Source of the DNA: Candidatus Reidiella endopervernicosa
GTDB taxonomy: Bacteria > Pseudomonadota > Gammaproteobacteria > GCF-013343005
Direction of reading: 5' to 3'
Length of the DNA stretch: 64,000 bases
Assembly (NCBI RefSeq): GCF_013343005.1
Contig: NZ_CP054491.1
Location: 2,462,501 to 2,526,500 of the forward strand
Shown: positions 44,039 to 50,570 of the stretch, piece after piece
Layout of the letters: every line of letters starts with the position of its first letter
Numbering within the stretch: the first letter of the stretch is position 1
The notes under the pieces: model-generated
The model's database searches: none
What the model saw: only the letters and a program-made list of their open reading frames with translations
What the model was told of the DNA's origin: nothing
Position numbers and translations under genes: made by a program

Positions 44039-44860
44039 ATGGAAGCCGGTGTTGTTAAGACCCAGGATGAGATCGCACAGGATGATCTGCCCTTCTATAA
44101 ACATCAGGGCGATGAGGTACGGCTCTTTGAGCACGCCTACAAACATCAGCTACCGGTCCTTATCAAGGGACCGACCGGTTGTGGCAAGACGCGTTTTGTC
44201 GCTCACATGGCAGCGCGTCTTGGACGTCCACTCTACACCGTCGCCTGCCACGATGATCTCACCGCCGCCGATCTGGTCGGTCGCTATCTGATTGGTGAGG
44301 GCAGCACCTACTGGAGCGACGGCCCCTTGACCCGCGCCGTACGCGAAGGGGCGATCTGCTATCTCGACGAGGTGGTCGAGGCGCGCAAGGACACCACCGT
44401 GGTGCTGCATCCCCTCTCCGATGATCGTCGCATCCTGCCGATTGAGCGCACCGGCGAAACACTCGAGGCACCGCCCGGTTTCATGCTGGTGGTCTCCTAC
44501 AACCCCGGCTACCAGAACCTGCTCAAGGGGATGAAACCCTCCACCCGGCAGCGCTTTGTCGGCATGCGTTTCAGCTATCCCGCTGCCGAGCATGAGAAGG
44601 AGATCCTGATCGGCGAGACCGGTATTGATGCCCTGCTCGCCACCCGCCTGGTGGCACTGGCCAACGCACTTCGCTCACTCAAGGATCACGATCTTGAGGA
44701 GGCCGCCTCGACCCGTCTGCTGGTCTACACCGCCACCCTGATCAAGGGTGGTTACGAGCCACTGGAGGCGTGTCGCGCCGCACTGGTCGAGCCACTGACC
44801 GATGATCTCGAAACCGTCGATGCACTGATGGAAGTGGTCTATGCCACATTCGGACGCTAA
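44039..44860 (+). CDS. norQ: MoxR-type AAA+ ATPase NorQ
   Basis: 273 residues of the NirQ/NorQ/CbbQ group. Walker A is G-P-T-G-C-G-K-T, Walker B I-C-Y-L-D-E-V-V-E, then V-S-Y-N-P-G-Y and the CbbQ/NorQ C-terminal region (A-S-T-R-L-L-V-Y). With NorD it forms a chaperone that inserts the non-haem iron (FeB) into NorB. It overlaps the next gene by 20 bases. Confidence 0.95.
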   Translation: MEAGVVKTQDEIAQDDLPFYKHQGDEVRLFEHAYKHQLPVLIKGPTGCGKTRFVAHMAARLGRPLYTVACHDDLTAADLVGRYLIGEGSTYWSDGPLTRAVREGAICYLDEVVEARKDTTVVLHPLSDDRRILPIERTGETLEAPPGFMLVVSYNPGYQNLLKGMKPSTRQRFVGMRFSYPAAEHEKEILIGETGIDALLATRLVALANALRSLKDHDLEEAASTRLLVYTATLIKGGYEPLEACRAALVEPLTDDLETVDALMEVVYATFGR

Positions 44861-45263
44861 CGAAGCGCTTACTCCCGACACCTCAGCGCGACGCCTTGCG
44901 GTCCTTGCTGAGGTGCTCTATCTATCCAACCTGCTGATCCTGCCCGGCATCGCCTTTCTCTGGCTGCTTTCGCTCTATCTAAAGCACCGCAACTCAGCAG
45001 TCCCACTGGCCCGCTGCCACCTGTCGCAGACACTGCGCGCCAGCATCTGGGCCGGACTGCTGCTGGTAATCGTCAGCGTCGCCGTCTTCGCACTGGGTGG
45101 TTTTTCTAGCGGTTATACCTGGATGGTAGTGATCCTCTATGTGACCACCTGCCACACCACGCTGGTGCTGCTCGGCATGATCGGTCTCGCCAAGGCAATG
45201 GCGGGACGCAACTTCCGCTATCCGCTGATCGGTACAGCCTGTGATGAAGAGGTTGGATCGTGA
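44841..45263 (+). CDS. Small membrane protein of the nor cluster, function unknown
   Basis: 140 residues with three hydrophobic helices (L-L-I-L-P-G-I-A-F-L-W-L-L, I-W-A-G-L-L-L-V-I-V-S-V, and W-M-V-V-I-L-Y-V-T-T-C-H). It overlaps norQ by 20 bases and the next gene by 4 (GTGA), so it is translated as part of the cluster. A polar stretch with R-C-H-L-S-Q-T lies between helices 1 and 2. The layout is similar to DUF4870-like proteins, but I do not recognise a named family. Its position between NorQ and the Fe-S protein suggests a role in NO reductase maturation or electron supply (inference only). Confidence 0.72.
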   Translation: MPHSDANEALTPDTSARRLAVLAEVLYLSNLLILPGIAFLWLLSLYLKHRNSAVPLARCHLSQTLRASIWAGLLLVIVSVAVFALGGFSSGYTWMVVILYVTTCHTTLVLLGMIGLAKAMAGRNFRYPLIGTACDEEVGS

Positions 45264-46228
45264 CCCTGCAGCAGAAGCGACTGGCCGTTCGCACGGCATT
45301 TTTCGTGCTGTTCGTGGTGGCACCGCCACTCGACATCTTTCGCTTCGACCTGACACTCAACCACTTCATCCTCTTCGGTCAGCCATGGACGCTCGGCCTC
45401 ACCGCCTTCGTCAATGGCGAGATAGGTGCAGGCGAGGCGGCGTTCAACATCGTAGTGCGCGGCTTTCTGCCAATCGTCATCGGTGCGGTACTGCTGATCG
45501 GAACCGCCTGGCGCTACGGTCGGCTCTACTGTGGCTGGCTCTGCCCCCACTTCTCGGTAGTGGAGATGATCAACTCACTGATGCTCAAAGCGAGCGGTAA
45601 GCCCACCCTCTGGGAACCAAAATCGCTGCCTGAACAACAACTCAACGGATCACTACTCACACCCGATCAGAAGTACTGGATTCTGGTGATCGTTGCCGTG
45701 GTCGGCTTCGCCTTTCTCTGGGCAGTGAGCCTGCTCACCTATCTGCTTCCACCCAAAGAGATCTATACCAACCTGTTTAACGGTGAGCTGACGCGCAATC
45801 AGTCGATCTTCATCTTCGCGGCAACCACCGTACTGGCGCTGGAGTTCCTTCTCGCCCGTCACCTCTTCTGTCGCTTCGGCTGTGCCGTGGGGCTGTTTCA
45901 GAGTCTCGCCTGGATGGGAAATCGCAAGGCGATGGTGGTCGGCTTCGATAGCCAGAAGGTCTCCAACTGTATCGACTGCAACGCGGCCTGTGATAACGCC
46001 TGCCCGATGCGCCTCAAACCGCGCTCAATCAAACGTAAGATGTTTACCTGTACCCAATGCGCCCAGTGTATCGACGCCTGTGATCAGGCACAGGGAAGTC
46101 GCGGCAAGGATAACCTGCTGCTCTGGCTTGAGAACGACTGCGCACGTCACATCTCTGAACACGAGTTTGGTCACGCCCCCGATCTACCACGAGACTGTTT
46201 CAACAAAAACGACCAGGAGAGCAACTAG
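45260..46228 (+). CDS. Membrane-bound 4Fe-4S protein (NapH/NosR/CcoG-like) in the nor cluster
   Basis: 322 residues. Four or five membrane helices occur in the first 210 residues, with C-G-W-L-C-P-H after the second and F-C-R-F-G-C-A-V-G later, the CxxxCP-type motifs of the NapH/NosR/CcoG family. Two 4Fe-4S clusters follow in the cytosolic tail: C-I-D-C-N-A-A-C-D-N-A-C-P and C-T-Q-C-A-Q-C-I-D-A-C. Such proteins carry electrons across the membrane or mature metalloenzymes. It starts with GTG and overlaps neighbours by 4 bases and 1 base. It is not a canonical nor gene, and a role in maturation or re-reduction is inferred from position. Confidence 0.85.
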   Translation: MTLQQKRLAVRTAFFVLFVVAPPLDIFRFDLTLNHFILFGQPWTLGLTAFVNGEIGAGEAAFNIVVRGFLPIVIGAVLLIGTAWRYGRLYCGWLCPHFSVVEMINSLMLKASGKPTLWEPKSLPEQQLNGSLLTPDQKYWILVIVAVVGFAFLWAVSLLTYLLPPKEIYTNLFNGELTRNQSIFIFAATTVLALEFLLARHLFCRFGCAVGLFQSLAWMGNRKAMVVGFDSQKVSNCIDCNAACDNACPMRLKPRSIKRKMFTCTQCAQCIDACDQAQGSRGKDNLLLWLENDCARHISEHEFGHAPDLPRDCFNKNDQESN

Positions 46229-48063
46229 TGGAAGAGCACGTCGGTGCACTCTGGCACCGTTTTATCACCCGCGCTGCCTACACCGGTTATCCCGATGCCG
46301 CCGTTACACTGAACGAAGTAGCGCGTACGGTCAGCGTACTGTTTCGCGCCCTGGGTGGTGATGGTGCACTGCGTGTCGAGGCGGCCGAGGAGAGCACCAG
46401 CAACGCGCGTCGCGGCTGGCTGCAACGTATCGCCAAGGGTGAGGAGAAGATCACCCTGGCGTGGCGTGATGAGCAGGCACTACGTCTGCCCGCCATCATC
46501 GATCTCTTTCCCAAACGTGAACTGAATCGAAAACTCTACAGCTGGCTGGCCGCACTGGCAGCGGCCGATGATGAACTCAACAACAGCAACTGGCTACAGC
46601 ATAATCAGCAGCTGACGCTCAAGACCCTGCAGCGCTATCCCGGCATGCTCGACTACTACACCGAGCTGGTCGCTGCACACATACAACTTCGTCCCGGCAT
46701 CGACAAACTCCCCCACGAAGAGGCGCAGGTAGAGCAGCTACTACGCCGTGCCTTGCTCGAGCCCGGTAGTGTTGAGTCGCTGCCGGATGAACTGCGTGAG
46801 CCTCACCCGGTCCCGCTCTGGCTCCACCCCAACCCACCTCTGACTAATAGCACCACACAATCACCGCGAAGTGATGCCGGAGATGAGAGCAGTGGCGATA
46901 GTGAGAAGGCTAAGGGCGAGCAGAAGCGCAAAGCGAAACGAACTGACATGCCGGAGAAGAACCGCGGCCTGATTGCGATGCGCTGGGAGGCGATCTTCGC
47001 CCACTCCGAATTTATCAAGGTCGATCGCAGCACCGACGAAGAGGATGATCTTGAGAGCGCTGAACAGATCGCCGATGATCTCGATGAGCTGAGTATCTCC
47101 CAGGATAAAACCACCAGCAGCAAACGGATCAAGTTCGATCTAGACCTCCCCTCAGAGGCAAGCGACGACATCAAGCTGGGTGACGGTATCAAGCTGCCAG
47201 AGTGGAACTATAAAAAGCGTGAACTACGCGATGATTATTGCCTACTGCAACCAATGGTTGCTGCTGAGGCAGAACCCTGTGAATTACCCCAACATCTACG
47301 CCGCAGTGCACGACGGGTTAAAAACCGTTTTCAGCTGCTGGCACCGAGTCGAGTCTGGTTACGGGGGCAGCCCGATGGCAGCGAGATCGATCTCGACGCC
47401 TATGAGCGCTTTGCAGCACAGCTCGCCTCAGGCCATGCACAAGGCGACGCTCGCCTCTATCGCGACATGCGCAATGGCGGTCGTGATCTGGCATGTCTAC
47501 TACTCGCCGATCTCTCACTCTCCACCGATAGCTGGATCGATACCAACCTGCGTATCGTCGATGTGATTCGCGACACCCTGTTCCTCTTCTCTGAAGCACT
47601 CAGCTCGATGGATGATCGCTTCGCCCTCTACGGCTTCTCCTCACGCCATCGAGACCATGTCCGTTTGCACACATTCAAAACCTTCGATGAGCGATACAGT
47701 CCAAAGATTCGCGGTCGCCTGGCAGCCATCAAGCCTGGATTCTACACCCGTATGGGTGCCGCGATACGCCACGCCAGCAATCTACTCGAACCACAACCAT
47801 GCAAGCAGAAACTGCTCCTGCTGCTGACTGACGGAAAGCCGAACGACCTCGATCAGTACGAAGGGCGTTACGGTATCGAAGATACACGCATGGCGATTAT
47901 CGAAGCACGTCGCAAGGGGCTACGCCCCTTCTGTGTCACCATCGATGAACAGGGAAATGACTACCTGCCCCACCTCTTCGGCCAGGGGGGCTATGTTGTT
48001 ATTCGCAAGGCCTCTGAACTGCCACAGCGCCTACCCCAGCTCTACCTCAATCTCACTCAATAA
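46228..48063 (+). CDS. norD: NO reductase activation protein NorD
   Basis: 611 residues. The first 250 form a helical region; an acidic, charged linker (residues about 210-300, for example S-D-A-G-D-E-S-S-G-D-S and S-T-D-E-E-D-D-L-E-S) joins it to a C-terminal von Willebrand A domain with the MIDAS motif D-L-S-L-S-T near residue 430 and the downstream T-D-G-K-P-N-D. NorD with NorQ inserts FeB into NorB. The start is a GTG whose first base is the last base of the preceding stop. It is the last gene of the nor cluster. Confidence 0.94.
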   Translation: MEEHVGALWHRFITRAAYTGYPDAAVTLNEVARTVSVLFRALGGDGALRVEAAEESTSNARRGWLQRIAKGEEKITLAWRDEQALRLPAIIDLFPKRELNRKLYSWLAALAAADDELNNSNWLQHNQQLTLKTLQRYPGMLDYYTELVAAHIQLRPGIDKLPHEEAQVEQLLRRALLEPGSVESLPDELREPHPVPLWLHPNPPLTNSTTQSPRSDAGDESSGDSEKAKGEQKRKAKRTDMPEKNRGLIAMRWEAIFAHSEFIKVDRSTDEEDDLESAEQIADDLDELSISQDKTTSSKRIKFDLDLPSEASDDIKLGDGIKLPEWNYKKRELRDDYCLLQPMVAAEAEPCELPQHLRRSARRVKNRFQLLAPSRVWLRGQPDGSEIDLDAYERFAAQLASGHAQGDARLYRDMRNGGRDLACLLLADLSLSTDSWIDTNLRIVDVIRDTLFLFSEALSSMDDRFALYGFSSRHRDHVRLHTFKTFDERYSPKIRGRLAAIKPGFYTRMGAAIRHASNLLEPQPCKQKLLLLLTDGKPNDLDQYEGRYGIEDTRMAIIEARRKGLRPFCVTIDEQGNDYLPHLFGQGGYVVIRKASELPQRLPQLYLNLTQ

Positions 48064-48148
48064 CTTAATTAGCAAGTAATAAATTACTAACTATCATTCA
48101 TGCGTCAGCATGACGAAAAGCCTATATATACAGTCTCATCCCAACAAC

Positions 48149-48170
48149 AAATAGGTCATATGACCTATTT
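48149..48170. promoter_or_regulatory. Perfect 22-bp palindrome upstream of fccAB
   Basis: AAATAGGTCAT followed directly by its reverse complement ATGACCTATTT. It lies about 200 bp before fccA, past the end of norD, in a position suitable for an operator. It is too AT-rich and lacks a T-tract for a terminator. The half-site GGTCAT recurs at 48206-48221. Confidence 0.6.
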
Positions 48171-48205
48171 ATCGTTTATTATTTTGCTCTTGTAAAAACA
48201 CTTTG

Positions 48206-48221
48206 AAATGACAGGTCATTT
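48206..48221. promoter_or_regulatory. 7-2-7 dyad AAATGAC-AG-GTCATTT
   Basis: Perfect 7-bp arms with a 2-bp spacer. The GTCAT half-site matches that of the palindrome at 48149-48170 but in the converging arrangement. It is about 150 bp upstream of fccA. Confidence 0.55.
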
Positions 48222-48237
48222 TGTTTTAGACTCCATA

Positions 48238-48261
48238 GTCATTAGGGACATCCCTAACGAC
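48238..48261. promoter_or_regulatory. 24-bp dyad with TTAGGGA-CA-TCCCTAA core
   Basis: GTC-a-TTAGGGA-CA-TCCCTAA-c-GAC: perfect 7-bp arms with 2-bp spacer, extended by three further matched pairs after one mismatch. A third, sequence-distinct palindrome about 110 bp upstream of the fccA ATG. Confidence 0.55.
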
Positions 48262-48361
48262 ATGAAGGAGCGTAACAACTCACCATACAAACAATAACAA
48301 TCGATCGATCTGTAGAACCATCAAGTAATAATAATCAACATAAATAATTGACGGAGGATCT

Positions 48362-48952
48362 ATGGTTTCTAAAAAAACCATTCTTACCCCACTACTCGCT
48401 GCTGGCGCACTATTAGCCAGTTCATCTGTATTTGCCGCTGGACCAACAGCAGAAACGCTGGCCGGCACCTGTTCAGCCTGTCACGGCTATCAGGGCAACA
48501 GCGTCGGCATCATGCCCTCAATCGCTGGTTCTACAGCTGAGTACTTCACCGACACCATGAAGGCGTTCAAGAGCGGCGAACGTAAAGCGACAGTAATGGG
48601 GCGTGTTGCCAAGGGTTATAGTGATGAGGATATCGGCAAGATGGCCGGTTACTTCTCCCAGCAAAAACCAGTCGGTATGAAGCAGAGCTTCGATCGTACT
48701 GATGCAGCGCTGGGTAAGAAGCTTCACGATGAGTATTGCGAAAAGTGCCATGAAGATGGCGGCCGCAACAATGAAGAAGGTCCGGTTCTCTCCGGACAAT
48801 CGAAGCTCTACCTCACCTACTCAATGGAAGACTTCAAAATGAGCCACCGCGAGGGGCCGAAGAAGATGTCCAAGAAAGTTAAGAGCATGGTTGAGAAGCA
48901 TGGCAAAGGCGGCGTTGATGCCGTTCTCAACTACTACGCCAGCCAGCAGTAA
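48362..48952 (+). CDS. fccA: Flavocytochrome c sulfide dehydrogenase, dihaem cytochrome subunit
   Basis: 196 residues. A signal peptide (L-L-A-A-G-A-L-L-A-S-S-S-V-F-A-A) is followed by two cytochrome c4-like domains, each with one haem site: C-S-A-C-H and C-E-K-C-H. It lies 15 bp upstream of the flavoprotein subunit gene, which identifies it as FccA rather than a free cytochrome c4. It accepts electrons from the flavin during sulfide oxidation in the periplasm. A good ribosome-binding site (ACGGAGGATCT) precedes the ATG. Confidence 0.93.
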   Translation: MVSKKTILTPLLAAGALLASSSVFAAGPTAETLAGTCSACHGYQGNSVGIMPSIAGSTAEYFTDTMKAFKSGERKATVMGRVAKGYSDEDIGKMAGYFSQQKPVGMKQSFDRTDAALGKKLHDEYCEKCHEDGGRNNEEGPVLSGQSKLYLTYSMEDFKMSHREGPKKMSKKVKSMVEKHGKGGVDAVLNYYASQQ

Positions 48953-48967
48953 GGAGAGCTAAAGATT

Positions 48968-50269
48968 ATGAGTAATTTCAATCGTCGTGATTTTCTTAAA
49001 ATTTCCGGTGGCCTCGCCGTCGGCGCTACTGTTGTCGGCTGTGCAACCAATCTTGGTGGCGCTGCCAAGGCTCGCGTTGTCGTTGTAGGTGGTGGTGTCG
49101 GTGGTGCAACCGCTGCCAAGTACCTCCGCATGATGGATCCAGCAATCCACGTCACCCTTATCGAACCCAACAAGCACTACCACACCTGTTTTATGAGTAA
49201 CGAGGTACTCTCGGGTGATCGCAGCATCAAGGATATCGAGTTCGGCTACGCCGGTCTCGCTGGCCATGGTGTCAACATCGTGCACGATACCGTTACCGGC
49301 ATCGATGCCGAGAAACGGATGGTCAAGACCGCCGATGGTGACAGCTTCATGTACGATCGCTGCATCGTCTCACCCGGCATCAGCTTCACATGGGGTGCCA
49401 TCGAGGGCTATGACGCCAAGGTCGCCGAGAAGATTCCCCACGCCTGGAAGGCGGGTCCTCAGACTGTCACCCTGCGTAAGCAGCTTGAGGCGATGCGCAA
49501 CGGCGGCACCGTGGTCATCGCTGCACCGACCAATCCGTTCCGCTGTCCTCCTGGGCCCTACGAGCGTGCAAGTCTGATCGCCAAGTACCTGAAGACGCAC
49601 AAACCGAAGTCGAAGATCATCATTCTCGATCCCAAGGATAAGTTCGCCAAGAAGGGACTGTTCACCCAGGGTTGGAAACGCCTCTACGGCTACGGCACCG
49701 ACAACAGCCTGATCGAGTGGGTTGGCGGCGCGGCTGGCGGTAAGGTGGAGAGTGTCGAGGCCAACAACATGGTGATCAACTCTCAGGTCGAGAGCATCAA
49801 GGCCGATGTGATGAACGTCATCCCACCACAGAAGGCTGGCAAGATCGCCTTCAGTGCTGGGCTGGTCAACAAGAAGGGTTGGTGCCCTGTCGATGTGGCG
49901 ACCTTCGAGTCACACATCCACAAGGGTGTACATGTACTCGGTGATGCCAGCATCGCTACCAAGATGCCGAAGTCTGGCTACAGTGCCAATATCCAGGCCA
50001 AGGCGTGTGCTTCGGCGATTGTTGCCATGCTCAACGAGAAAGAGCCCGGTGTTCCCTCCTACCAGAACACCTGCTACAGCATCGTTGGCGAGAACTACGG
50101 TATCTCGGTCGGCATGATCTACAAGTACAGCAAGGCGAAGAACCTGGTTACCCCGATCAAGGGTTCCGGTGGCGTCACTCCAAAGGATGCATCGATGGAG
50201 ACACTCAAGCGTGAGGCACACTATGCTCACGGTTGGTTCGACAACATTACCCACGATATCTTCGGATAA
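48968..50269 (+). CDS. fccB: Flavocytochrome c sulfide dehydrogenase, flavoprotein subunit
   Basis: 433 residues. A Tat signal (N-R-R-D-F-L-K-I-S-G-G-L) shows export after folding. The FAD-binding Rossmann motif is V-V-G-G-G-V-G-G-A-T. Active cysteines lie in H-T-C-F-M-S-N-E and in R-C-P-P-G-P-Y-E-R, the redox disulfide pair that takes sulfide sulfur. A second dinucleotide-like region and G-D-A-S-I-A-T-K-M-P-K-S-G-Y-S-A are conserved across FCSD and SQR relatives. The C-terminal FCSD-flavin-binding domain is complete. It oxidises sulfide to polysulfide or sulfur, reducing FccA. A strong terminator follows, ending the two-gene operon. Confidence 0.96.
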   Translation: MSNFNRRDFLKISGGLAVGATVVGCATNLGGAAKARVVVVGGGVGGATAAKYLRMMDPAIHVTLIEPNKHYHTCFMSNEVLSGDRSIKDIEFGYAGLAGHGVNIVHDTVTGIDAEKRMVKTADGDSFMYDRCIVSPGISFTWGAIEGYDAKVAEKIPHAWKAGPQTVTLRKQLEAMRNGGTVVIAAPTNPFRCPPGPYERASLIAKYLKTHKPKSKIIILDPKDKFAKKGLFTQGWKRLYGYGTDNSLIEWVGGAAGGKVESVEANNMVINSQVESIKADVMNVIPPQKAGKIAFSAGLVNKKGWCPVDVATFESHIHKGVHVLGDASIATKMPKSGYSANIQAKACASAIVAMLNEKEPGVPSYQNTCYSIVGENYGISVGMIYKYSKAKNLVTPIKGSGGVTPKDASMETLKREAHYAHGWFDNITHDIFG

Positions 50270-50288
50270 GGCCGCAACAGCAGTAATG

Positions 50289-50316
50289 AGCGGGGCTATA
50301 TGCCCCGCTTTTTTTT
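50289..50316 (+). terminator. Intrinsic terminator of fccAB
   Basis: AGCGGGGC-TATAT-GCCCCGCT, an 8-bp GC-rich stem with a 5-nt loop, followed by seven T. It lies 20 bp beyond the fccB stop. Confidence 0.93.
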
Positions 50317-50570
50317 GCCCAAAACCTCACTCCTGCCAGCTCAGTCGAGCACTCACCTACCATCACCATCCTCCAAAACAACCAACGTAAAGATTGATAG
50401 TTAACCACATGATTAACTTACTTAATCAGTAAGCTTTTCACTCATTATCTACCTACGAGTGAGGATACTAATTTGACTCATTCTCACCTATGATCTGGTG
50501 ATTAACATTGGTAATTATGTACACCACATCTCGAGAGCTGCTTTAGCCGCAACGACGGTCTGATTGCTGT
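50317..50570. other. Intergenic region upstream of the haem-c GGDEF/EAL gene
   Basis: About 250 bp without a coding frame, AT-rich near 50400-50520 where the promoter of the next gene probably lies. I cannot define its elements. Confidence 0.4.

Noticed and set aside
48064-48110. AT-rich stem AGTAAT/ATTACT as terminator of norD
   Set aside because: The 6-bp stem is all but one pair weak, and no T-run follows. Not convincing as an intrinsic terminator.
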